A DNA stretch of 64,000 nt from Leucaena leucocephala. Its lineage: Eukaryota > Streptophyta > Magnoliopsida > Fabales > Fabaceae. Below, piece after piece: positions 35,154-47,600 of the stretch. The DNA lies in assembly GCA_037074615.1 (NCBI GenBank), contig CM073522.1, positions 29,510,962-29,574,961 on the forward strand. Direction: 5' to 3'. Below the pieces are notes generated by a model. It was not told the DNA's origin. It did not search any database and saw only the letters and a list, made by a program, of their open reading frames with translations. The translations under genes and the position numbers were made by a program. The first letter of the stretch is position 1. The number at the start of each line of letters is the position of its first letter.

Positions 35154-35989
35154 TACCTGGCCTATTGGGTCTTATAGTGTAGTTTCTAGTTTTATTGTCA
35201 TTTGTGAATTCTGATTTATCCTAAATTCCTGAAATACAAAATCAAAATAATGGAATACTTTTTGTTCAAAAAAATAATTGTTTAGGAGAAATCATAAAAA
35301 TATGACAATTATACACCTGATATGTACTAATTCAATATAAGGTACACTAATTCAAATAATGCGCAAATAATATAATTAAGGAATAAAATAATGACAAACC
35401 TATTAAAATAATATGAATAAATATATAAAAATATTGGTTTGTCAACGCCCCCACACTTAGCCTTTTGCACTCTTGGACAAAATATCATTCAAAGGAATCC
35501 AACAGTTAAACTCAATGCAAACATAAAACTGACAAGGCAAAAATATGCAATCGACTCAAGTAACCTCTGTCCCTAATCAATCAACAGTCATAGAATGCTT
35601 TTGTGTAAGGAAAGTAACACAAGAGATATAGCAAGATAGAGGAAGGGAAACATAATAGAGCTCTAATAGGTATAAGTGTCTCACTCAACTCTCAAATATA
35701 GAGAATTTTTAGTCAAACCACCTAGATTAGCACCTACCATAGGCTTATAAAGATTATACTATTCTCCACCACTAACGTACCATAGATTCATGATCAAGTG
35801 GACTTTATTAGTTTGTAATGTTGGTGAAAGACTAATGAATTGATGGAATGAAATGTAGAACAAGTTTAATATATGAGTATTACGAAATAACTCAAAGTAA
35901 GCTAAAGTGCGACTATCAAATAAATAGCAATCTTTACTCTTCAATCACCAAGGGATGCATTATTTTAAACTTTATTTCTTGTTGCCAAT

Positions 35990-36118
35990 TTTTCTTTTCT
36001 TTTCTTTTCTTTCTTTATTTTTTTTTTCTAACTTCTTTCTTGGCTTTTTGTTGCACATTTTCTTCTCTTTCTTGTCTTCTCTATTTCTTTTCTCCTTTTT
36101 TTTCTTTCTTTTTTTATA
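35990..36118. repeat. Pyrimidine-rich (TTTCT) low-complexity tract inside the LTR element
   Basis: The plus strand is almost pure C/T (TTTCTTTTCTTTTCTTTC and similar). The open frames called on both strands here are low complexity and not genes. Confidence 0.8.
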
Positions 36119-36314
36119 TTGGCAAAACTCACCTAAAGATAAAGATAGCAATATCAATAGTGCATATTTAATCATGAAGAACATAGTGGAACTCATGCAA
36201 AACACTTGTTCAAACTCAAGAAATTGTTAAAAGACACGAAGCACTAAATCTAAATTATTCTATTTTTTACTACAAGGATAGTCCCTCATCTACACTTATC
36301 TCAAACAATAAAGC

Positions 36315-38187
36315 TCAATAAGTCAAAAGGTGAGGAGGCAAGGAAGGAAAGGGACAACCTTGAGGACGAAATCTCTTTAAACTCTTGTAAGAGAAGTTCT
36401 CATCCCTGATGATAAACATATATTTCTTCATTGCAGCTCCTTCTCCTACATTATTCTTTCTTGATGGTGGTGGTTCTGGATCAATAGAAGGAGCCCTAAT
36501 ATAAAGGATATAGTAATCATCATACAATTTTCTTAAGTGAGGCACCTGCAAGAGATTTGACAAAACACAAGTAACACATTTTCCAACTCCAAGTATGGGA
36601 CAAGAATCAAAATACTTGAAATCATGAAAAGCCTTCAAGTGTGAAAGGTTAGTAATCAAGATATCAGATGTCAGAACTCTATAAGATATATAAGAACACA
36701 AATAGTTTTCACATCCAATAAAATCAATAAGACTCCCTTCAGTAAGAGTTTTGACTTCAACATGAGGAATTTGAATGTAATCATCAGTGATTAAGTCTTT
36801 ATCAGGTGGCAAATCACATGATAATATTTCATCCTTATCAGCACTCTCCTTTTCATCCTCTTGAATGGTAGGCATAATTTGCGATGGTTTGGGCTTGGTT
36901 TTATGTCTCCTTTTCTTTGTTATGGCATTTTGTGGTGCCAGGGTGACTTCCTCGATTATTGTGGTAGCCTTTACTTCATCATATGATTTCTTGGATCCTA
37001 GCAATACAACAAAAATATCTTCCTCAAACTTATCAAGTGCAAAATTAGTAGTAATATCATAATTGAAATAAGATGATCCATCAAAATCATGAGTAGTAGA
37101 AAGACAGCTATCTATCTCTAAACAAAAGACACATGATACACCACCCTCACATGCACATAAATGAGAAGGATGGGAGGAAGATAGACAAGTAAAAGTATCA
37201 CCATACTTCATAACCATGTCATACTTATGAGATTCATGCACATCAGTCTCCTCATCACTTGTGAAGTCGGGAGGTGATACTTTCTCCACTTGTATCTTCG
37301 TGATAGTTGTAGCCTCTTCATCACTCTGCACCACTGGTTGCTTCTGAGACTGTTTCAAGAGCTTCTTTTCTTGCAGGCTTTCAGATTGAATAGAGGTTTC
37401 TTTCTCAACTTGGAAGATTTCTTGAGCAGTGTAGGCCGAAGGAGACTCAACTTCTATTTCCTCATCAACCGGTTCTTCATCCTCTTCATTCTCTTAGAAT
37501 TATATTTTCTTAGATCCACTTTCCTTACCACTTCTTAGTGTGATTACATTCACAGATTGAGAATTTATCGCTGTGTCGAAGGGTATAGAACCAGTACTCT
37601 TTGCTTGTTGTTCACTCAAGTTGTTGGAGATTTGAGTAATAAAAACATTCAAGTTCTCATGCTTAGTCTCCATTTGCTCCAATTTAGAGAACATATTTTT
37701 TAGACATTAGTCCATCTTATTCTCCATAGCATGTAACTTAGCCTCAGTTTCTGAATTCTGATGGTCAAATTTTGAATTAAGTTCGGTGATACCTTTCACG
37801 ATCATAGCAAGTTCATTACCTCCAGAAAAAGAAAATGATGCCCCTTGATCATATACAACTTGATTTGAGAAATTTTCTTGAGTGTTGCCTTGATCCCCAA
37901 CCCATCTAAAGTCATTTATAGGTAGATAGGGATCATCACCTATAAAGCCATAGAATCTAGGTAAGAAAGAATTTAATGCTCATTTAATTTCAAAGTTCAT
38001 ATCATGCTCATTTAATTTCAAAGTTCATATCATCTTTATAAAAGTCATAAGGATCATAACTAAGATTGGAATTATAAATCTCCCTCATGCTTCTATTATC
38101 CTCAACATTATGCCATAAGTTGTTCTCACCATATATGTTGTTCCCATTAAACCCATTATATCCATTAGTATCATTAAAACAATTCAT
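36315..38187 (-). pseudogene. Degenerate gag region plus 347-residue unknown frame of the LTR element
   Basis: On the minus strand from 38187, a frame beginning MNCFNDTNGYNGFNGNNIYG is stopped near 38010. It resumes with LPRFYGFIGDDPYLPINDF, which resembles the gag motif of Ty3/gypsy elements (LP-x-F-x-G-x-x-x-x-DP), is stopped again near 37708, and resumes at 37694 as a 64-residue frame containing SVNVITLRSGKE, another gag landmark. The adjacent frame 37358-36315 (347 residues, acidic N-terminal half, Cys-rich segment SCPILGVGKCVTCVL) has no family that I recognise. With several stops and no pol, this is a broken or non-autonomous element. Confidence 0.7.
37979..38034. repeat. 28-bp exact tandem duplication within gag remnant
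   Basis: GCTCATTTAATTTCAAAG, continuing to TTCATATCAT, occurs twice in direct succession. On the coding (minus) strand it doubles a segment ending in TGA, so it adds a stop. It looks like a recent slippage event. Confidence 0.85.
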
Positions 38188-38480
38188 GGTTTCTTTTTCA
38201 TGATTCAGAATAACTAACAGACAGATAAAAATAAAAAATCAAATCAAATCAAATAAAACAAAATGAATCAAACAAAACACAAAAGAAAAAAAGAAAAAGG
38301 AAGAACCAAATAAATAAATAAAAAATTAACCTAAATTTTTATTTTTATTTTTAAAAAATGCAAATGCAAAAAATTATTCAAACTAACTAAGACAGGCTCA
38401 ACAAATAAATAAATCCCAATCAATGTTATTTGACACTTAATTATTAGGGAACCAATTTCTTGGCTCCCTGGGGCGCCACT

Positions 38481-40163
38481 TGAAACAACCTTAATGTCCA
38501 ATATCGCCTTAGGGTTACTTCAAAATTTAAACTAAGGATTACATATAGTATAACCTCTGGTCGTTCTCTTTGAGGAGTTAAAAAATAAAATTAAATTTCT
38601 AAGTAACTAAATGTAATGCAACCTAAGTTAGAAAATGGGATTTGTTTTGATTTACTAACAACTAAATGCATTGAATTAAAAATAAATTTAAATAAAATAT
38701 TTTTGGTATTTTTAATTTAAAAGAAAGGAATAATGAATGGTAATAAATGAATAGAATAAAATCGAAGGTGATTAATAATAATGAAAGCAATCCTCCAATT
38801 CAATAATGCAGGTAATTATAACTTCAAAAGATATGAGAGTTATAAACAATGAATTAAGAATTATAATTAAGCTTTTAATCTAACAACCGAGCCACCTCAA
38901 GTTGTCAAATATTTTTCAAGTCCTAATTTATTAACAGCCACCAGAATAATAAAATAAGACTAAGGATATTAAAAATTAATACTCAATTATAACTCAATAA
39001 TTTATAGAAATAGGATTAAAGTCAGCAAGAGATACAATGATCCAATAATTCAAGCCGCCTTAAAAAATCACTAAATATTTACTATAATCTCAATTCTAAG
39101 TCTTGACCTAAAACAGAGTAATAAAATTTAGTTTCATTGAATTCAATATCAAATGCTAAATGATAATCCAGTTATAATAATCTCAATAAATATAAGTAAA
39201 TTATAATAAATATTCTTAATAATTATAAAATTATTTTAAGATCTATAAATCATAATATAATTAATGGGTAGGAAATTAAAGTAATTTAAACTTCCAAGCT
39301 TATACTTTTATCATTAAATAGGAGAATTATGATGCTCTAGCCACCCCTAGCCATCACAATAACCATAGATATCGACACTACCATCATCACCGACATCATT
39401 GCCCTGTCCCGGCCTCCTTTTGTTTCTGGTTGTTGTACTGTTCACGTGCTGCTCTGTCGCTGCACTGGGAGGTTGCCATCCGTGAATGATGGATGACTGG
39501 AGGAGTGGATGATGGAAGAGCGACCTGAGATGACGGACAGGTTGCGTGAGTGGAGTGGATGTCGTCTGCTTCTGTGAGAGTGGGAGACGACCGTGATGGA
39601 GGAGTTGGAAAGCATCGGCAGGATGGGGTTGTGAAGGTGATGAAGGCGTGAAGGGAGTTCGCGGCATAGGTGGGGTCGTGATGATGTTGATGGCTGGAGA
39701 GGAGATGGAAGTCTGGATGGTTAGATAGGTTTCTTCGCGGCCTCTATGATGTCTCTCCCCGTGTGCATGAATTTGTTCTCTGCGGCAGCGTGTGTGCTCT
39801 GCATGTGCGTCTTCTCCCACTTTTTAAAAGCTGCTGAAAACTTAATGGGCCAAATGACAAGATTTAGCATATTAGATTTTATAGTACAATTTTTAGTTTT
39901 ATAGTTTTTTGTTATTATTTATAAATTTTAATTTCTTTTAACTTTTTTAAAAACAAAATCATAATAATATAATATTTTTTGTTCAAAAAAATAATTATTT
40001 AGAAAAAATCATAAAAATATGACAATTATACCACTGTTATACACTAATTTAATATAAGGTACACTAATTTAAATGATGCGCAAATAATATAATTAAGGAC
40101 TAAAATAATAACAAAAACTCATCAAAATAATATGAATAAATATATAAAAATATAGATTTGTCA
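38481..40163 (-). repeat. 5' LTR of the antisense retrotransposon (about 1.68 kb)
   Basis: Read on the minus strand, it starts TGACAAATC at 40163 and ends GTTGTTTCA next to the primer-binding site. The part at 39347-39820 is GC-rich compared with the surroundings and has a minus-strand frame of 157 residues (His/Pro/Ser/Thr-rich) with no recognisable family. The opposite LTR is only 287 bp, so about 1.4 kb is missing from one or was gained by the other. Confidence 0.6.
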
Positions 40164-40768
40164 GTACCAAATTAAGTAGTTATTAATGGTCAATGGTCTA
40201 ACTATAGTTGAAACAATGAACCAAAGTCAAGTTAATCATAATTAAAATAGTATAAAAAAATTCATACAAACCTTAAAAAAAGTAATGTTTAAATAAAAAG
40301 ATCCACAAGTAAATAGCATATTCATATATCATCATTCACACATAATTCAACAAAACAAAGTTACTAAAACAAAAATTTAATATATTGTTATTTTTTAAAT
40401 TTAAAATGATGTTGTTTTATTAGATTCTTCAGGGCAAAAAATATAAAATATAACTCTATCAACTTGTTCAAAATTCTTAACATAACCAATTAGAAAATTG
40501 ATTTATTCATCTAACCAACTGACATGAGATGAGTAAAATTCAATTTTTTTATAGTGATTATAACATGTTTAAATATTTTGGATTGTTTAGTACGGAATAA
40601 CAATAGCATCCTGGGCAACGCATGAGTGCATTGCTATTGCTTGTTTAAGTATAAAAGACAAACCTCTATAATTAATACAAAACCCTTAGAACTTAAGCAT
40701 ACACTCTAACTTAGAACTAATTAATCATTTATAATAGATTTGCTTCACTCACCAAAATACTATTGCAG

Positions 40769-42051
40769 GAACATCTTCATCAAATCAGATTATTATTATT
40801 ATTGCAATTGCATCTGCCGGCAGTGGCGTTGCTATAGTTATCTGTATTGCAATAATTTGTTATAGTAGAAGTTTTAGATTAGGACAAAAGATCATTTCCA
40901 AGGAAAGAAGAACATACCACGACCACCATGTTGAGACATTCATGGAAACTTATGGCACTTTGGCACCCAGAAAATACACTTATTCAGAAGTGAGAAGAAT
41001 TACAAAATCATTCGCAACAAAAATAGGTCAAGGTGGTTATGGAATTGTGTACAAAGCGACTATGCCCGATGGTCGTCTTGTTGCAGTAAAAGTTCTAAGT
41101 GAGACTAAGGGCAATAATGGAGAAGAATTCATAAATGAAGTTGCAAGTATCAGCAGAACATCACATGTGAATATAGTCTCTTTGTTGGGATTTTGTTATG
41201 AGAAGAACAAAACAGCATTGATCTATGAATTCATGCCAAATGGGTCATTAGACAAATTCATCTATAAAGGAGAATATTCCTTAAATCCAATTTGCGATTT
41301 CGAATGGACGAGATTATATCGAATTTCAATCGGTATCGCTCAAGGACTAGAGTACCTGCATCAAGGTTGTAACACAAGAATCCTGCATCTTGACATCAAA
41401 CCGCAGAATATTCTATTAGACGAGGATTTTTGTCCAAAAATATCCGATTTTGGGCTCGCCAAAATATGCCATAAAAAGGAGAGTATCGTATCAATATTTG
41501 GCATGAGAGGAACCGCAGGGTACATTGCACCAGAAGTCTTCAGTCGCACGTATGGAGGAGTATCATACAAATCCGATGTTTACAGTTATGGAATGTTAAT
41601 CCTCGAAATGATTGGAGGAAGAAAGAATTTTGAAAGTGGAGGATCATCACAATCACATACTAATAGTGATATTTACTTTCCCAATTGGATTTATAAAGAA
41701 TTTGAGCAATCCAATTTTAATGTTAACGTTGCAAGAGACGCAGCATCCATCACAGAAGGTGAAAATGAAGTGGTAAGGAAGCTAACATTGGTAGGTTTGT
41801 GGTGTATCCAGACAAATCCAGCAAATAGGCCATCAAAGAGACGCAGCATTCAAAGGTATATGTATGATGTTTTAATTAATTTTTGTTGCACTCGTAGTTT
41901 ACAAGTGATTTACTCATGTTTTGGATCCTTAGTTTTGAGATATAATTTTTCAAATAGCGTCCAGCATCCTAAAATATTTCATAATTCATATGCCATTCTT
42001 TTTGGCTCTAGTGGATGCATGGGGTCAAAATTTGTCCAACATTATTGTTGA
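40769..42051 (+). CDS. LRK10L2/PR5K-like receptor kinase exon: transmembrane segment and non-RD kinase, C-terminally truncated
   Basis: After an acceptor at 40767-40768, the frame encodes SSSNQIIIIIAIASAGSG and a transmembrane helix, then a kinase: IGQGGYGIVYKA loop, VAVKVL lysine, INEVASISRTSHVNIVSLLG (helix C), YEFMPNGSLDKFI, HLDIKPQNILL (catalytic Asp; Leu replaces Arg, so non-RD), SDFGLAK and GTAGYIAPEV. These identify the LRK10L2/PR5K-like subfamily, not the LRK10L1 type at 9048. If joined to 33671-34427 (phase 1 to phase 1), the product is 679 residues, with Lys360, Asp461 and Asp479 as key residues. The kinase stops matching after NPANRPS in subdomain XI. The remaining 70 or so residues to the stop at 42051 are not kinase-like. 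Either it is truncated, or splicing at GT 41856 joins a further exon that I could not find. Ligand and pathway unknown; relatives act in defence. Confidence 0.75.
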
Positions 42052-44615
42052 CATTTTGAGTTAATCAACTTGTTGTTTTGTACTCTTCCAGTTCTTAAAT
42101 TATGTAATTATAACACATGATCTGATATTTCTAAAGTGTTTATGTATAATATTAGATCATATGTCAATTTATAGTTAGGTAAATTAATTTGAGAAAATAT
42201 GATAAATATGAAAGATTAATCAATCAATTTAAGTATTGTATATAGATGTTGCACCTATATATATAGGGATACACACACTTGTAATTTGTTTTGCAAGATG
42301 CTGAATTCTTAATTAATTTGTTTTACACACTCTTGCACCCCGTTTCGATTAGCTCATCAGATTTGAGATTTGGATGGTCTAAATTTAATTTTTTTAATTA
42401 ACATTTTTTTAAGTAAAATTTGTTTTTTAAAAAAATGATAGTTGAGAGATTATATTTATTTTAGATCCTCTACCCATTAAAATAATTTTTTAAAAATAAA
42501 GATAAAAAAATTAGATCATCTCATGAGCTAAAGGTACTCATTTGAGCACCGGAACGGATTCCCCGCTAGTAGTAGATAGTGTTTTATAAGTCCAAAGATG
42601 GAAAAGAAGCATGCTGGTGACCCTAAACGAAAAAGGGAAAGTCGGAAGGAAAACGCATGCACAAGTCCATGGCCTCATCAAAGCTACTTTCCACCGACCG
42701 CCACAAGGATTCCACACCTCTTTCTAACTTTCTTTGTGTAACCGGAGTATCATCTAAGAGGAAGAGAGGCTTAATCTTATCTTTAAATCATAAGTGAATA
42801 TAATCCTTTTTCAAAAAATTTATATATAAAAAAAAACTTTCTTTGTATACATATATCAATATGATATAACCTTTTTCTTAATACTTCTCCTCTCCTATTT
42901 CTAAGGTAAAAAGAAAAGATTTTTTAAATCCTATTTATAAATCATATTATTAAAATTTTTATATAAATATATAATTTATCCTTTATTTATTATTAGGTAG
43001 ACTTAATTTTCATAGGATATAGTGTATATTAAATAAGGATAAACTTAAAAATTATTAAATTTTAAAATAAGATTAATAAGATTTAAGAGTTTTTTTAGTT
43101 CTAGTTTTTTTATATACAAAAATTTTAGAAAAGAGTTGGGCTCACTTACAATCTAAGGGTAGGGTGAAATTTTACTTCCTCCTAGACGATACCAATGTCG
43201 GGCAGGGAAACATATTGATTTTTTTTTTGTTACAAAATTTTTGGAAAGGGGTTGGGTTCACCCACAATCCAAGGGCAGGACGAAGTCTCCCTTCCTCATA
43301 TACTATACTAATATCGGGTAAGACAAAATATCTATTACCCTCACGCATAAACTTAGGCACCCAAGAGTTAGGATGCCTCTATAAGCGCTGCAACTGGAAT
43401 TACAACAAAGTGATACTCCTCAGAAATTGAACACGCTTCAAATAGTTACATGTCTCATCCCTTCATCAGCTTAACCTACAGACGATGGATAACATATTGA
43501 AATTAACATAATTTATAAATGGTAGCATAACACCAAGCCACGCTTTGGATCTATAACTTTGCATTCACTTCGGACTAAATTACATAATATTATCTTTAAC
43601 TTTGAATCACGTATAAATAATTTTTTTAACATTTAAAATTTAATAATAAATTACTTGAAACTTTTAAGTATGTGCAAATAACCCATTGCATAACTTTAGA
43701 ACCGTTTATACTTGATATGGTTGCTAATGCATAACTTTTCTTTTTCTTTACTTTTGTATGGCAAGTGAATGTATGAAGCTTTGTCAAAGGGCACATGTTT
43801 CCCCCTAAATCTAGTTTTATTTTCCCTTTTGGAATCTAATATTTTGCTTAGACAAACATTTTTAGAATCAAGTATATTCTTTGCTCAATTAAATATGAAA
43901 ATTATGAGGATCCCATTCAAGATTAAAAGTTAGGAGGACCACTTACAATTTAACTGCTAAAGTCTCTATTTAAGCTTTATTTAGATGGATTACAATATAA
44001 TTTTCATGTAAAGTAAAAAGAATTTTCTAAATGGTAGCATCTTACCTCCAAAAATAAAGCTTAAACAAATTATTACCACTCTAGTCCCTATTATTAAGTC
44101 TCTTTCAACTAATTCTTCCTTACTAAATAATGAAAACTAAATCATTAAATATATCTTAAATTAATAAATTTTTTTAAAGTTACCCTTATTAAAAATCTGT
44201 CCCTTTCTATTTTACAAATCATTCTCACTTCTTTCTTCCATTTGTCTCTTTCTAACGAGAATTGAACAAGGGTAAAATTAAAAAATAATTATTAATAACC
44301 CTTTAAATAGATTTATATTTAGGATCAGAAATTTCTTCTAAATGAGACTTGTAATAAGGACGGGCGTTGGAGTGGTATTTCTCTATCTCACAACATGATC
44401 AAGGCGATGACTAATAAGGTTTCCACTTTCATCTTTAATGGGCATATCATGCTCATTCTTCCAATGAAATCACTACTAGACAAAGAACGTCAACTTATCT
44501 ATCCTTTACATGAAGAAGAAGAAGAACCACTTCTCAACAATAGCAAAAATAACAAGTGAAGAAGAACTATATGCTTACTTCAAGTCAAGCACTTACCGTC
44601 ATCGTAAATCCATCA
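42052..44615. other. Intergenic AT-rich region
   Basis: No gene is firmly supported. A repeat related to SINE tails lies at about 43085-43430. At 44340-44559 (+) there is an open stretch ending HEEEEEPLLNNSKNNK, but it has no clear start or known domain and lies antisense to the 3' flank of the desaturase gene, so I do not call it. Confidence 0.55.
43085..43430 (-). repeat. Two tandem retroposon-like repeat copies
   Basis: On the minus strand, two partial copies share TTGTGGGTGAACCCAACCCC/TTGTAAGTGAGCCCAACTC, then TTTTCTAAAATTTTTGTA and an A-run (at about 43220-43230 and 43105-43120). The A-rich 3' ends resemble the family 1 SINE tail. The 5' ends and any target duplication are unclear. Confidence 0.4.
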
Positions 44616-47600
44616 TCACATGGATTTATCTTCATCTTGCAAAGGGTCACGAAGCGTCCCGAACATCCAATCCATCCATATCGTAAAATGGCCATAGTTA
44701 TGCCGGTATGTGGTGTGGTGAATGGTGTGATAGCCAGCCCCCATGACAGGCCACAAGTTGGCGTGAATGCAGTCATGAATGTTCGCGGTCCAGATGCCTT
44801 CGATGAATAGCAGCGCTAAATGCGCGGTGAAATGTGTCGGGACAATAAACAGAGCAATAGTGTGTGGTAATGCCTGAAGAATGCCATCAAGAGGATGAAA
44901 GGCCAAACCTGAGATGTAGAAGAAAACAAGAGAGAAGAAACCCGGAAAATGTAAGTCCAACCTCAAATATCAGAGTGCTGATGTAAAATCATCAATGGTG
45001 AAGGAGGTTAAAGTGATGATGAAAATTATGAAAGTTTGTGATACAAAGTTACACAAAATGATTATGAAATTGAATTATGTAAAACCAGGAAAAAGTAAGT
45101 CCAACCTTGTATCAGACTGCTGGTGTAAAATCATCCATTATGAAAGTTTGTGATACAAAGTTACACAATATGAATTATAAAATTGAATCTTGACATGAAA
45201 AAAGTTGATTAAGCATTGTAAATGCAACTTCTAAAAGAAAATGCAAGAAAACTGTTGAGGGGCCGCGAATCTGGAGCATTATTTTTTTGGCATCATTTAA
45301 CAGAATATATACATAGAAAAAAGGGGTGGGAAAACTTGGCATCTTTTATATATATATATATATTGCATTACAGAAAATTTTCAAAGGACTACTAATAACA
45401 CCCCAATCAAGGAAAGTAAGAGATATTTATATCCACGTCATATGAAATGGAATATAAACAGTAAAATACAACTATTAGTGTGACTCCTAGGAAAGTATAA
45501 ATATATATATCACCTAAGGCATATTAGTATAAAAGCTCTGCATTTCTTCCAAGTAAATCAATTGTTTTCTACATATTCCCGCCAATATACAGTCATTAAG
45601 GCCATAAAGAAACATCACAGAATTTAGCAGAAGTTTGAAGCAATTTCTAGCTTTAAGTATCAGGTACACTGTCAATCCTGTTTCTTCACTACTAAAAATC
45701 TCCCTTTCAATATCAGTAACACACACAATGTTTGCCTAGGAAAACACCCATCAAGATGATCACACCACTAAAAGTCTCCCTTTCAATATCAGTAAAACCT
45801 ATTACAGCAAATAAATGCAATAATTAAATAACCCATGACAGAAATGAAATTCCATATGATATTTTATCCAACAACCATTCTTCTAATAGAAGAAATGAAA
45901 AAGGAAATAAAAGACAATATTAACTTGACAAACTAAACATTTGGCTGAGTAAATCATGTACTCACCAGCAAATGGGGACAGAGTGTTCTGTTTGTTGTAG
46001 ATGTGATGAGTAGCATGAAGATATTTATAAAGAGGTTTTATATCGTGCAACTCCCGGTGCATCCAATAAATTCCAAACTCCACTATAACTAGATAAATTG
46101 CTATATACACAAGGTAAGCAGGCCAACTGACATGGCTTGCTCTTGGAAAACACTTCGTCCACCCATTTTCTGTCACGTTCTCGGAAAGTGTTGGAAGCAA
46201 ACTGTACCAAGGCATTGCCTTCATTGCAACATATATTTGCAGGAGCATGGCTTGACGAGAGGGAATCGCGTCTATAATAGAAGATTTCAAAAGGTCAAGC
46301 AAAACAAAACTGAGAACAGCTCTATATGTGCCTTTTAATACATAAGATAAACAAACACACCTGCTTGCGAATAAAATCTCAAACCAGAGTTCCAATTAAT
46401 TGAAATCTTACAGATACTGACTCAGCAACCTTCTAGGACCCATTAAACATGAATAAAACCAACTCAAGTTTACATAACAGAGGCTCAGAAACAGACTACT
46501 CCATTCTATTGCTAGAGTCCAGACAAAGCTACAGTGATTGAAGTTGTAGAGGCAGAAATATAATGAGAAAACCATTCTGTCCTATACTTTCCCTCAATTT
46601 TAAATTTGGTACCTATGTTGTTTTTTACCTTATTAAATCATTTAACTTTATTCTGTTAGTATTATTAGCCCCGGTATAAGAGCTAATTGTGCTAAGAGAG
46701 CAAAGTTAAAAGATTTAATAAAAAGATAAAAAAATATATATACCAAATTAAAAATTGAGTGGAAGTATAGCTACCTCCAAAAAAAATATAACTTGAAGAA
46801 AGCAGGAAAGTTACAGTGAAAACAAAATTTAAGTCATGTTTCAACAAGTCATTGAATTGCAATGTGAGAAGTAGAATACTAACGTTAGACAGCTTATATG
46901 GCCAATAAACAATCGCTAATCTTAGTAATAAATTCATGGAATAGGCATAGGATTCAATGACTGAAGATCTAGCCAATAAATGCAAGGATAAACAAATAAC
47001 TCCATATATTAAACAGTTGAACAATGTCACAGTGGTTTTGTTCCCTCTGCTACGCTTTCAGACATTTAACACCAGATTACAAATTTTAGGAAACAGAACT
47101 CAGATTCTCAAGTCTCCACAGCTAATAAATAAAATCACAATCAAAATCAGATGCTAAATAAATACAACAAGGTAAAAAGAAGGACCAATACGAGTAACTG
47201 ATTAGATTGAAATATTCCAGGGACTAAATCATTTCAAATCAGCAAAGACCGATCACCCATATCTTATCGAAAATTAGAATTAAAAAAGAGTCAGAATACA
47301 GATCCAAGATAAGGAAATATCAAAATGGGGGAGAAAACCAAGTCTAAGATACGAAACATAGATTGAAAAGAAAGCGTTACAAATTATATTGATCAATTAT
47401 GTTTAAAAAATAACTTACAAATTAAGAATAAGCATGAGATATAATACAACTGGTTATAGACTTTTAAGAAGCAACAGAATAAAATAAATCAATCAAAAAC
47501 ACCCCGTCAATAATTTGCAACTTATTCGACCGAAATTTCCCAGCCAAGAAAATTGTACAAAACAAAAATGAGGATAGAATCAGATTATGGTCAAACAAAA

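Larger units (their letters stand above)
35158..40163 (-). mobile_element. Non-autonomous LTR retrotransposon (Ty3/gypsy-like gag remnant) in the intron of the second LRK10L locus
   Basis: The element is flanked by the 5-bp duplication GTACC (35153-35157 and 40164-40168) and has TG...CA ends. Left LTR: 35158-35444. The right LTR shares its outer 300 bp (about 39860-40163; e.g. AATAATATGAATAAATATAT) and seems to extend to 38481. On the minus strand, a primer-binding site starting TGGCGCC (about 38462-38478) follows the right LTR, and a purine tract AAGTGTGGGGGC (about 35447-35458) precedes the left LTR, fixing the orientation as minus. The 3 kb interior has gag remnants but no protease, reverse transcriptase or integrase that I can see. 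It lies antisense to the host gene. Confidence 0.85.

Noticed and set aside
35972..36230. Overlapping Lys/Glu- or Phe/Leu-rich frames on both strands
   Set aside because: They are products of a pure pyrimidine tract and not genes.
44340..44559. Plus-strand open stretch ending HEEEEEPLLNNSKNNK
   Set aside because: It lacks a clear start, splice context and known domain, and lies in the 3' flank of STE1. It may be a leftover exon but cannot be supported.
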